Source: an uncultured Methylophaga sp. (GTDB taxonomy: Bacteria; Pseudomonadota; Gammaproteobacteria; Nitrosococcales; Methylophagaceae). From it: a DNA stretch of 64,000 nt. The position numbers and the translations under genes are program-made. The first letter of the stretch is position 1. Every line of letters begins with the position of its first letter. The notes under the pieces were generated by a model. It did no database searches and was not told where the DNA came from. It saw only the letters and a program-made list of their open reading frames with translations. Below, piece by piece: positions 38,282 through 46,494 of this stretch. The stretch is taken from positions 62,001-126,000 of the forward strand of contig NZ_CAMYKO010000004.1 of NCBI RefSeq assembly GCF_947259025.1, in the 5' to 3' direction.

Positions 38282-39124
38282 TTAACCGTAACGGCCGGTG
38301 ATGTAATCTTCGGTCTGTTTCTTGGCCGGGTTGGTAAACAGCTCGTCGGTGGCACCAAACTCGATCAGTTCCCCCATGTACATAAAGGCGGTGTAGTCGG
38401 ACACACGTGCCGCCTGCTGCATGTTGTGGGTAACAATTACGATGGTGTACTTTTCCTTGAGCTCGTAGATCAGTTCTTCGATTTTCAGTGTCGACAGCGG
38501 ATCCAGCGCCGAGGCCGGTTCGTCCAGCAGCAACACTTCCGGCTCAATGGCAATAGCGCGGGCAATCACCAGACGCTGCTGCTGACCACCAGACATGCCC
38601 ATGGCAGACTCGTGCAGGCGATCCTTAACCTCATCCCACAAGGCCGCGCCTTTCAGCGAGGATTCGACCACCTTGTCCAAAGTCGAACGGTCATTCACGC
38701 CCTGCAGACGCAGGCCGTAAGCAACGTTTTCATAAATCGACTTGGGGAAGGGGTTGGGTTTTTGGAACACCATGCCCACCCGGCGACGCAAATCGGCGAC
38801 ATTGACCGACGGGGCATTGATTTCACCGCTATCGAGCAGCAAATCACCCTGCATTTTGACGGTATCAATCAGATCGTTCATCCGGTTGAAACAGCGCAGC
38901 AATGTTGACTTACCGCAGCCACTGGGGCCGATAAAGGCGGTCACCCGGTTTTTAGGGATCTGCATAGTGATGTTATGTAAAGCCTGCTTGTCGCCGTAAA
39001 ACAGGTTGAAGTCTTTGGTCTCCAGGCAGATAGTTTCATCGGCAAAGTTGACTTTGGGGCCGCGGTGCATTGATTCGATATCAATACCGCGGGCCACGTT
39101 TTTCTGTTCGTTGACTGCTTCCAT
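38282..39124 (-). CDS. pstB: Phosphate ABC transporter ATP-binding protein PstB
   Basis: PstB supplies ATP hydrolysis to the PstSCAB phosphate importer. The 280-residue protein has Walker [20 protein letters not shown], the ABC signature MSGGQQQRL, Walker [14 protein letters not shown] and the switch histidine in [11 protein letters not shown]. About 30 residues precede the usual PstB start. It starts three bases after the pstA stop. Confidence 0.97.
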   Translation of the reverse strand: MEAVNEQKNVARGIDIESMHRGPKVNFADETICLETKDFNLFYGDKQALHNITMQIPKNRVTAFIGPSGCGKSTLLRCFNRMNDLIDTVKMQGDLLLDSGEINAPSVNVADLRRRVGMVFQKPNPFPKSIYENVAYGLRLQGVNDRSTLDKVVESSLKGAALWDEVKDRLHESAMGMSGGQQQRLVIARAIAIEPEVLLLDEPASALDPLSTLKIEELIYELKEKYTIVIVTHNMQQAARVSDYTAFMYMGELIEFGATDELFTNPAKKQTEDYITGRYG

Positions 39125-39127
39125 CGC

Positions 39128-40813
39128 TTAACTCTCGGTTGCTTTATAGGTTTCACGCAGGCGATTACGAATACCAATCGCTGCCAGGTTCAGTACGATA
39201 ATGATCAGCACCAGCAAAAAGGCGGTGGCATAGACCAGTGGCCGCGCGGCTTCCACATTCGGACTCTGGAAGCCGACATCGTAAATATGAAAGCCCAAGT
39301 GCATAAATTGTCGATCCAGATGCAGGTAAGGCGCAATATTATCGACTGCCAAAGCCGGGGCCAGTTTCACCACACCGACCATCATCAGCGGTGCTACCTC
39401 ACCGGCTGCCCTTGCGACCGCCAGGATCAGCCCTGTCATCATAGCCGGCGCGGCCATCGGTAACACTGTGCGCCACAGGGTTTCGGCCTTGGTGGCCCCC
39501 AGTGCTAGGCTGCCTTCACGGATGGCGCGGGGGATGCGTGACAGGCCTTCCTCGGTCGCCACAATCACCACCGGTACGGTCAGAATGGCCAGCGTCAGTG
39601 ATGCCCATAACAGGCCCGGTGAGCCAAAGGTCGGTGCCGGTAATTTAGCCTGGAAGAAGACCTCGTCGATGCTGCCACCGACAAAGTAGACAAAGAAACC
39701 CAGACCAAATACGCCATAAACAATCGAGGGCACCCCGGCGAGATTATTGACCGCAATACGGATCAGACGCACCACAGGTCCCTGCTTGGCATATTCCTTC
39801 AGATACACCGCTGCAATCACACCGAACGGCGTCACCATCACTGACATAATCAACACCATCAGCACGGTGCCGAAAATGGCCGGGAAGATACCGCCCTCTG
39901 TGTTGGCCTCACGCGGTTCACCGGAGACAAACTCCCAGACATGGAAGAAGTACTGTCCCATTTTCTCGGTAACGCCCATGCCGTTTGGCTTGTAGGCCTG
40001 GACGATTTTCGCCATCGGGATTTCAACTTCACGGCCATCCGCCATGCGCACCATGATCTGATCCCGGTTCAGCGCCTGATAGAGGCCATCCAGCTCTTCA
40101 CGAAGCTTGGCATAGCGGTCGTTGTATTGCTGGCGTTCTTCTTCAATTTCCTGGTAAGGCAATGAGCCTTTAGCCACGTTGTCGAGTTCCAGTCGGCGTT
40201 CATCCAGGCGCAGTTCTTCCAGGCCGTGGTTGATTTTGCCGATCTCGTTTTTCTCCAGGTCTTTGATTTGGCGATAGAACGCATTACTGCGGTCCAGTCG
40301 GCTCTGGAACGCATCCCAGGCGCCCTCGCCCTGGGCAACGATATTACCCTGTTCCTTCACACTGACCAGGTAACCATAGAAATGACCCCATTCACGGCGC
40401 TCAATCGCCATAATGCCGTCCGGATAGGTGACATTCTGAATCCAGGGATCATAAATCCAGCGGAAATCGAGACCGTAATAGTCGCGGTTACCCACTTTCA
40501 TCAGGGTACGCTGGGCAAAGTCCTGCCCCTCCGGTAATTCAATGCCGGAACGGGCCAGGCGTGCGGCCGAGACTTGTTCATGGTCGACTTTTTCACCAAT
40601 CAGAATTTCGGCCTGCTGGCCCGGTTCCTGATAACTCATTTCCGCAATATCTGCGGGCCAGAAATGGCTGAGGCCGCGCACTGCGATCAACAGCAGCAGG
40701 CCGATCACCATGACGAGGCTAATACTGACGGCACCGGCATTGAGCCAGACCCAGGGGCTGCCACTTTGAAACCAGGTTTTAATAGAAGAACTCTGAGACA
40801 TCGTTTTATCCAT
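39128..40813 (-). CDS. pstA: Phosphate ABC transporter permease PstA (long form)
   Basis: PstA is one of two permease subunits. The 561-residue product is nearly twice the E. coli length (about 296). After an N-terminal membrane helix there is a periplasmic region of about 250 residues with a coiled coil, then the usual permease core with the EAA-type loop (AIREGSLALGATKAETLWRTVLP). Long PstA and PstC occur in Pseudomonas and other marine gammaproteobacteria. The ATG overlaps the pstC stop by one base (TAATG). Confidence 0.93.
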   Translation of the reverse strand: MDKTMSQSSSIKTWFQSGSPWVWLNAGAVSISLVMVIGLLLLIAVRGLSHFWPADIAEMSYQEPGQQAEILIGEKVDHEQVSAARLARSGIELPEGQDFAQRTLMKVGNRDYYGLDFRWIYDPWIQNVTYPDGIMAIERREWGHFYGYLVSVKEQGNIVAQGEGAWDAFQSRLDRSNAFYRQIKDLEKNEIGKINHGLEELRLDERRLELDNVAKGSLPYQEIEEERQQYNDRYAKLREELDGLYQALNRDQIMVRMADGREVEIPMAKIVQAYKPNGMGVTEKMGQYFFHVWEFVSGEPREANTEGGIFPAIFGTVLMVLIMSVMVTPFGVIAAVYLKEYAKQGPVVRLIRIAVNNLAGVPSIVYGVFGLGFFVYFVGGSIDEVFFQAKLPAPTFGSPGLLWASLTLAILTVPVVIVATEEGLSRIPRAIREGSLALGATKAETLWRTVLPMAAPAMMTGLILAVARAAGEVAPLMMVGVVKLAPALAVDNIAPYLHLDRQFMHLGFHIYDVGFQSPNVEAARPLVYATAFLLVLIIIVLNLAAIGIRNRLRETYKATES

Positions 40814-43086
40814 TACAGCGTGCTGTATTTTCTACGTAAACGTTGACGCACGACTTCAGCCGCCGTGTTCAGAACAAAGGTCGCCAGGAACAGCACCAGC
40901 GCTGCCAGGAACAGCACCCGGTAATGCGAACTGCCGACTTCAGATTCAGGCATTTCCACCGCGATATTGGCTGACAGCGCGCGGAAACCTTCGAAGATAT
41001 TAAAGTCCATGATCGGCGTATTACCGGTGGCCATCAGCACGATCATGGTCTCACCGACAGCCCGTCCCAGGCCGATCATCACCGCCGAGAAAATACCGGG
41101 GCTGGCGGTCAGCAATACCACCCGGGTCATGGTCTGCCACGGGGTCGCCCCCAGCGCCAGCGAGCCCACAGTCAGATGCTTGGGCACACCGAAAATAGCG
41201 TCTTCAGTAATAGAGAAAATGGTCGGGATAACAGCAAAGCCCATCACCAGACCCACTACCAGCGAGTTACGCTGGTCGAAGTCAATACCGACATCGTTCA
41301 GAAATTGCGGCATATTGCCGTCGAACAGCCATAACTCCAGCGTCGCGCTGAGAGACATCGAGATAATGCCAACCACGATTACGGTCGGGATCAGAATCGC
41401 GGCTTCCCAGCCATCGGGAATCGATTCACGGAATTTACGCGGCAGCTTGGTCCAGGCCCAGGCCGTTAATATCACCATCAACGGCAAGGTGATGAGGATG
41501 GTGAACACCCCGGGCAGATTGTCTTCCACCAGCGGCGCCAGCCACAGACCAGCCAGGAAACCGAGAATAACGGTAGGCAATGCCTCCATGATCTCGATGC
41601 TGGGTTTGACTATCGACCGCATTTTGGGCGACATGAAGTAGGCGGTGTATATCGCGCCCATGATCGCCAACGGAATCGCCACCAGCATTGCGTAGAAAGC
41701 CGCTTTGATGGTGCCGAAGGTCAGCGGCGTCAGGCTGAACTTGGGCTCGAAATCATTACTGGCTGAGGATGACTGCCAGATATGTTCCGGTTGCTGACGA
41801 CTTTCGTACCAGACTTTTTCCCACAGGGCATGCCAGGAAATATCCGGGTGCTCATTGTCGATATGCAGTTTCTTGATTTGGCCATCCGCATTGATGCTGA
41901 TCAGACCATTGGCGCGGGGTGACAAGGCCAGCGATGCATCGGCCGTGCTGAGGTACGGCTCGACCAATAGGGTGCGATGCGCCGTGGTGTGATAAATGCC
42001 CAGATTGCCACTACGATCCAACGTCAGGAAGCCTTTACGGGCCTCTTCGGGGATGATGGCCACAATCGCGTCGCTTTGCTCGTTAAAGCTGCGGACGTTG
42101 TGTAGGTAATAGTTGTTGTCTTGGTCACGAACCGGGAACCACTGATCGACCTGGCCGTCGCTGCGACCTACCAGCACCGAAATACCGCCGGTCAGAAACT
42201 CAAAGCTGGTCACGCTGACACCGGTGGGTACAGCTTTTACCTTCTGCACCAGGCGTGGCGTAGCGGCGTCTTGTACATCGTAGAAATAGATGAAACCTTT
42301 ATCATCGACCAGGTAAAGTTCACGCTGATCGATATCCAGCCGCAGATGCGTGATCGCTGCCGAACCATTCAAATCGATTTGCGCCGACGCTTCTTTCAGC
42401 GTGAACTGGGTCGGATCGATAAAGTTTTCTTCCTTGCGGATTTTTTTCAGCACCACCCGTTTATCAGCGGTGACCGCGGCAAAACTGGTGATATTGTCGT
42501 GACTCTGTACGCTGAGCATGTCCAGCGCCTGACCTTGTGGGTCAACCTCGATCCGCTTTTCGCCCAGCGGATATTCAATGCTGGGCACAATCACACGTTG
42601 AGTACCGGTGGGATAGGTGATCTTGTAGTCGCGCTTAAAGACAAAGGCGCTGCCGTCATTGAGACCATAGCCATAGACCCCGGTCACCGCACTGCCGGCT
42701 GCCACCGAGCTGATAGCATCTGAATCCAGCGGCAATTCAACATTGAGCATGGTCTCGCCGCTATTGGCTTTAAAGAAATGCGCAGTACCGTCGGCATTCA
42801 CGCTCAGCGCCACATCGTTGTACTCATTCATCGACAGATAACGGCTTTGAGTCTGATTGCTCTGGTACTGCGTGTCAGTCTCGATGCTGGCACCTGAAAA
42901 CAGCGGTAAAACCACGTACAACAGGTAAAAGAAAATAAGCACAATCGCCAGGATGACCGAAATACCACCAAAACCAATCCCGTATTTCGCAACGCGATCT
43001 TTCACTTCTCGCCAGTTGCGACGACGTCTGGCGATGGCAGAACCCGGTGCCGGCAGCACACTATTATCAGCAGTTTCTTCGTGCAT
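40813..43086 (-). CDS. pstC: Phosphate ABC transporter permease PstC (long form)
   Basis: PstC is the other permease subunit. From the ATG at 43086 it has 757 residues against about 319 in E. coli. An N-terminal membrane helix (GISVILAIVLIFFYLLYVVLPLF) is followed by a periplasmic domain of about 400 residues with beta-propeller-like repeats, then the permease core with LTVGSLALGATPWQTMTRVVL. A TTG four codons upstream is possible. Two hairpins separate it from pstS, so its expression is probably lower than that of the binding protein. Confidence 0.92.
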   Translation of the reverse strand: MHEETADNSVLPAPGSAIARRRRNWREVKDRVAKYGIGFGGISVILAIVLIFFYLLYVVLPLFSGASIETDTQYQSNQTQSRYLSMNEYNDVALSVNADGTAHFFKANSGETMLNVELPLDSDAISSVAAGSAVTGVYGYGLNDGSAFVFKRDYKITYPTGTQRVIVPSIEYPLGEKRIEVDPQGQALDMLSVQSHDNITSFAAVTADKRVVLKKIRKEENFIDPTQFTLKEASAQIDLNGSAAITHLRLDIDQRELYLVDDKGFIYFYDVQDAATPRLVQKVKAVPTGVSVTSFEFLTGGISVLVGRSDGQVDQWFPVRDQDNNYYLHNVRSFNEQSDAIVAIIPEEARKGFLTLDRSGNLGIYHTTAHRTLLVEPYLSTADASLALSPRANGLISINADGQIKKLHIDNEHPDISWHALWEKVWYESRQQPEHIWQSSSASNDFEPKFSLTPLTFGTIKAAFYAMLVAIPLAIMGAIYTAYFMSPKMRSIVKPSIEIMEALPTVILGFLAGLWLAPLVEDNLPGVFTILITLPLMVILTAWAWTKLPRKFRESIPDGWEAAILIPTVIVVGIISMSLSATLELWLFDGNMPQFLNDVGIDFDQRNSLVVGLVMGFAVIPTIFSITEDAIFGVPKHLTVGSLALGATPWQTMTRVVLLTASPGIFSAVMIGLGRAVGETMIVLMATGNTPIMDFNIFEGFRALSANIAVEMPESEVGSSHYRVLFLAALVLFLATFVLNTAAEVVRQRLRRKYSTL

Positions 43087-43115
43087 CGAAATGTCCAAAT
43101 CTCATTTGTTGTTCA

Positions 43116-43157
43116 AACAATCCCAAGCTTGCTGCAAGCAACAAACTTGGGATTGTT
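43116..43157 (-). other. Long hairpin in the pstS-pstC intergenic region
   Basis: AACAATCCCAAG (43116-43127) and CTTGGGATTGTT (43146-43157) form a perfect 12-pair stem around an 18-base loop that can itself fold (GCTTG/CAAGC). It lies after the pstS terminator and 30 bases before the pstC start. It may stabilise or process the pst mRNA. Confidence 0.6.
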
Positions 43158-43163
43158 AAGCGT

Positions 43164-43198
43164 AAAAACGCCCCACACTCCTAAGGGTGTGGGGCGTT
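43164..43198 (-). terminator. Terminator-like hairpin after pstS
   Basis: AACGCCCCACAC (43167-43178) and GTGTGGGGCGTT (43187-43198) form a 12-pair stem with about five T residues after it on the minus strand. It sits between pstS and pstC and would give partial termination. Confidence 0.8.
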
Positions 43199-43219
43199 CA
43201 CTTACAACGATGTTATGAC

Positions 43220-44176
43220 TTACTGAATTTTATTCAGCTCTGCTTCAACAACCGCTGGTGGCAGTGGCACGTAGCCATCTTTTACAACAACTTGCTGACC
43301 GACTTTAGACAGCACCATTTTCAGGAACTCACGGTCAATCGGTGTCAAGTCTTTGTTCGGTGCTTTGTTGACGTAGACATACAGGTAGCGTGACAGCGGG
43401 TAAGTACCGTTTGCCGCGTTGTCTTTAGTCGCAGGAATGAATTCCGCACCTTCTTCTTTAGCCAAAGCAACGGTTTTGACACCAGAAGTCTTGTAACCGA
43501 TACCTGAGTAGCCCAGGCCGTTCAGCGACTTGGTCACGCCCTGAACAACAGAGGCTGAACCCGGTTGTTCATTCACGCTGTTTTTGTAGTCACCTTTACA
43601 CAGGGCGATTTTCTTAAAGTAACCGTAGGTACCCGATACGGAGTTACGGCCGTAGAGCTGAATGTCGCCCAGACCTTCTACACCCAGTTGACCCCAGTCA
43701 GTGATGTCTTCGCCGTAACCGCATTTGCGGGTCGCAGAGAAAACCGCATCAACCTGTTCCATGGTCATGCCTTCAATAGGATTGTCTTTGTGAGCAAAGA
43801 CAGCGAGGGCATCAATCGCAACACGGATTGGTGTGGCTTTATAACCGAATTTAGATTCGAAAGCGGCTTCTTCTTTGTCTTTCATCATGCGGCTCATTGG
43901 GCCGAAGTTTGAAGTCCCTTCAGTCAGGGCCGGCGGTGCCGTTGAAGAACCGGCAGCTTGAATCTGGATGCTGACGTTTGGATATTCTTTTTTGAATTCC
44001 TCTGCCCACAGGGTCATCAGGTTTGCCAGGGTGTCAGAACCGACACTGGACAGGCTGCCTGAAATACCACTGACTTTTTCATAGTCAGGCAGGTTTGCGT
44101 CGACATCAGCAAATGTCATCGGTGAGAACGCCATGGTGACGGCGGCACCCAGCATTGCAAGATTTTTCTTGAACAT
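43220..44176 (-). CDS. pstS: Phosphate-binding periplasmic protein PstS
   Basis: PstS captures phosphate in the periplasm for PstCAB. The 318-residue protein has a signal peptide (ending PMTFADV) and the phosphate-binding [33 protein letters not shown] and [12 protein letters not shown] loops, as in the Pseudomonas-type PstS. The start follows GGGAG. It has its own Pho-box promoter and a terminator-like hairpin behind it, so it is set up for high expression. Its codon use looks stronger than that of the permease genes. Confidence 0.96.
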   Translation of the reverse strand: MFKKNLAMLGAAVTMAFSPMTFADVDANLPDYEKVSGISGSLSSVGSDTLANLMTLWAEEFKKEYPNVSIQIQAAGSSTAPPALTEGTSNFGPMSRMMKDKEEAAFESKFGYKATPIRVAIDALAVFAHKDNPIEGMTMEQVDAVFSATRKCGYGEDITDWGQLGVEGLGDIQLYGRNSVSGTYGYFKKIALCKGDYKNSVNEQPGSASVVQGVTKSLNGLGYSGIGYKTSGVKTVALAKEEGAEFIPATKDNAANGTYPLSRYLYVYVNKAPNKDLTPIDREFLKMVLSKVGQQVVVKDGYVPLPPAVVEAELNKIQ

Positions 44177-44227
44177 ATTGTTCAGCTCCCAAGTTAAAAA
44201 ATGATCAAACGTTTAAAACGCTGGGAA

Positions 44228-44283
44228 AGTATGGAATTAGACTGTGACAAGGATATGAAAGATATATGACAGTTCTATGACAA
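44228..44283 (-). promoter_or_regulatory. Tandem Pho boxes and -10 of pstS
   Basis: Read on the minus strand, four seven-base repeats TTGTCAT, CTGTCAT, CTTTCAT and TTGTCAC (44283 down to 44244) are spaced by four bases each, making two adjacent Pho boxes. Ten bases further on is CATACT (44228-44233) as -10 element. This is the standard PhoB-activated promoter layout. Confidence 0.9.
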
Positions 44284-44311
44284 ACCCTGCCATAAATTAG
44301 CCAAGCCACTG

Positions 44312-45601
44312 TCAGACGGAGATTTTTTCCACCACGATGGTGGCCGGGAAGTCGCAGCTAAAGCAGCTGCCTTTGCCCAGTTCACTGCTGATATGCAGTT
44401 GAGCGCCATGACGCTGCAGCACGTGTTTGACAATAGCCAATCCCAGGCCGGTGCCACCAGCATCATTACTGCGGCCTTTATCGACCCGGTAAAAGCGTTC
44501 GGTCAGTCGCTCTAGGTGATGCTCAGCAATGCCCTCACCCTCATCCGCCACCGCCAGTCGCGCCCCTTCATCCAGCAAGCGCCAGCTCAGGGTGACAGCA
44601 CAGCCTGCGGGGGTATATTTGACGGCGTTGAACACCAGGTTGGACACGGCGCTGCGGATTTCATCCACATCACAGACCAGCCATTTTTCGGTGTCCATTT
44701 CCAGCGTAATCTGATGATCGCGGTAATGCTCCAGCGTGTGAGCATCGTCGATGATCGACTGCAGCAATTTACCGACGTCGGTTGGGATGCGTCGCAACGC
44801 TTTTTCACCGGTTTCCAGCTGTGACAGCACCAACAAATCTTTGATCATCAGGTGCATACGTTCGCTTTGCTGTCGCATGGCCGGCAAGGCCGTCCGCCAC
44901 TGACTGCTGTCAGTGTCATCAGTAAAAGCTTCCAGGTAACCGCGTAATACGGTTAGAGGTGTCTTCAGTTCATGCGAGACATTGGCGACAAAATCGCGAC
45001 GCATACGCTGCAATTTGATGGTATGCGTCATATCACGGGCAATGAGTAAACGCCCGGCCCCCATGTAATTGACCAGCTTGAGCTCCAACTGCATGGCTTC
45101 ATCCAGCGGCGACTTGACGGTAATCGACTCACCTTGTCGATGCGGATCTTCCAGCAATTGCTGAAAGGCCGGGTCGCGGATCAGATTATTAATGCGAACG
45201 TTATTATCACGCGGCCAGCGCACCCCCAGTAATTGCCGAGCAGCCTGGTTAGCCCAGTCCACTTGACCGAACTCCCCCAGCACCACAATCGCGTCGGGCA
45301 AGGCCGCGGTAGCCATTTGGAAACGTTTGAGATAACCGGTGAGTTTTTTCTTGCGATTGCTGTTTTGCTGTCGCATGTGCTCAATCTGGCGACAAACATC
45401 GTCTATCATGCCATCAGCACTGGGCGAGCGGCGCTTTTTGGGCTTTTCCAGCCAATGCTTGAGCTTGATCCAGTTGAGCTGAAGCCAGATGGCGTAACCC
45501 AGTGCGGCCAGGAACAGAAAGGCCATCATTTGCCCGAATATCAGTCCGGCGAAGCCGGCCAGGCTCAGCAGTGTCAACAGCCGCCAGTTATCCCATTGCA
45601 T
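44312..45601 (-). CDS. phoR: Phosphate regulon sensor histidine kinase PhoR
   Basis: PhoR phosphorylates PhoB when phosphate is scarce. The 429-residue protein has two N-terminal membrane helices, a linker, a PAS domain (about residues 95-200) with LPDAIVVLGEFGQVDWAN, a HisKA domain with the phosphorylated histidine in FVANVSHELKTPLTVL, and an ATPase domain with N box NLVFNAVKYTP and G boxes VADEGEGIA and GGTGLGLAIVKHV. It starts 11 bases after phoB. Its stop precedes the pstS Pho boxes by about 30 bases. Confidence 0.95.
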   Translation of the reverse strand: MQWDNWRLLTLLSLAGFAGLIFGQMMAFLFLAALGYAIWLQLNWIKLKHWLEKPKKRRSPSADGMIDDVCRQIEHMRQQNSNRKKKLTGYLKRFQMATAALPDAIVVLGEFGQVDWANQAARQLLGVRWPRDNNVRINNLIRDPAFQQLLEDPHRQGESITVKSPLDEAMQLELKLVNYMGAGRLLIARDMTHTIKLQRMRRDFVANVSHELKTPLTVLRGYLEAFTDDTDSSQWRTALPAMRQQSERMHLMIKDLLVLSQLETGEKALRRIPTDVGKLLQSIIDDAHTLEHYRDHQITLEMDTEKWLVCDVDEIRSAVSNLVFNAVKYTPAGCAVTLSWRLLDEGARLAVADEGEGIAEHHLERLTERFYRVDKGRSNDAGGTGLGLAIVKHVLQRHGAQLHISSELGKGSCFSCDFPATIVVEKISV

Positions 45602-45612
45602 AAAAAGGCCGT

Positions 45613-46305
45613 TTAATCGTCGGAGAAGCGGTAGCCTACGCCACGCACTGTCTGAACCAGATGCTCGTGCCCACTCGGCTCCAGCGCCTTGCGCAGACGT
45701 CGGATGTGAACATCCACCGTGCGCTCTTCGATATAAACGGTATCGCCCCAGACATAATCAAGCAGTTGTGAGCGGCCGTAGGCACGCTCCGGGTTTTTCA
45801 TGAAGAAATGCAATAGCCGGAACTCGGTGGGGCCTAACTCGATACGTTCGTCTTTGACCGTCACCCGGTGACTCTTAGTGTCCAGCACCAGGTCTCGTAA
45901 CTGCAGCTTCTGCGCCTCATCACTGTCAGCCGGCTGACAGCGGCGCAGCACCGCCTTGATCCTCGCCATTAATTCCGGTGGTGAAAACGGCTTGTTAATG
46001 TAGTCATCGGCACCCACGCCCAGTCCCTTGACCATATCCTCGCTCTCGCCCTTGGCAGTGAGCATGATGACCGGAATATTGGCCAGAAACTCATTAGCAC
46101 GCAGGCGGCGAATAAATTCAATACCGTCAATGCCGGGCAGCATCCAGTCCAGTAGTATCAGATCGGGTTGCTGGTGCTTAAGAAAATCCAGGCCAGCCTC
46201 GCCGTCACCGACGCTGTCACAATCGTAAGCTGACTGTTTCAGCGTGAAGGACAGCATGTCCCGGATTGCTGCATCATCCTCGACCACCAATACGCTTGTT
46301 GCCAT
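45613..46305 (-). CDS. phoB: Phosphate regulon response regulator PhoB
   Basis: PhoB binds Pho boxes and activates transcription when phosphorylated. The 230-residue protein has a receiver domain with acidic VVEDDAAI, the phosphorylated aspartate in LLDWMLPGIDG, and the lysine in INKPFSP. A winged-helix domain ends with VDVHIRRLRKAL and TVRGVGYRFS. It is transcribed with phoR. Its own promoter carries a Pho box, so it should be autoregulated. Confidence 0.97.
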   Translation of the reverse strand: MATSVLVVEDDAAIRDMLSFTLKQSAYDCDSVGDGEAGLDFLKHQQPDLILLDWMLPGIDGIEFIRRLRANEFLANIPVIMLTAKGESEDMVKGLGVGADDYINKPFSPPELMARIKAVLRRCQPADSDEAQKLQLRDLVLDTKSHRVTVKDERIELGPTEFRLLHFFMKNPERAYGRSQLLDYVWGDTVYIEERTVDVHIRRLRKALEPSGHEHLVQTVRGVGYRFSDD

Positions 46306-46340
46306 AACGGTTGTTCCTTAATAGTCATTATCCTTGGCGC

Positions 46341-46374
46341 ATCATACAAAGCAATTATGACAGTTTGATAACAA
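46341..46374 (-). promoter_or_regulatory. Pho box and -10 of phoB
   Basis: On the minus strand TTGTTAT-CAAA-CTGTCAT (46374 down to 46357) is followed after ten bases by TATGAT (46341-46346), a PhoB-type promoter 36 bases before the phoB ATG. Confidence 0.85.
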
Positions 46375-46412
46375 GCTGATGACGGCCTCATCCCTGCATG
46401 CCTGATTGGTAT

Positions 46413-46428
46413 GTAAGTAGCTACTTAC
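46413..46428. promoter_or_regulatory. Perfect 16-bp palindrome upstream of phoB
   Basis: GTAAGTAGCTACTTAC is its own reverse complement. It lies between two Pho boxes, about 40 bases upstream of the promoter Pho box. No T-run follows, so it is not an intrinsic terminator for pit. It may be a regulator site. Confidence 0.5.
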
Positions 46429-46459
46429 CTGACGCCCCGGCAATTTTCCTGACCACAAT

Positions 46460-46477
46460 ATGACAAATCAATGACAG
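46460..46477 (-). promoter_or_regulatory. Second Pho box upstream of phoB
   Basis: On the minus strand CTGTCAT-TGAT-TTGTCAT (46477 down to 46460) matches the Pho box closely. No -10 element follows at ten bases, so it is probably an auxiliary PhoB site about 155 bases from the phoB start. Confidence 0.7.
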
Positions 46478-46494
46478 CTCGCGGACACCAGCCA

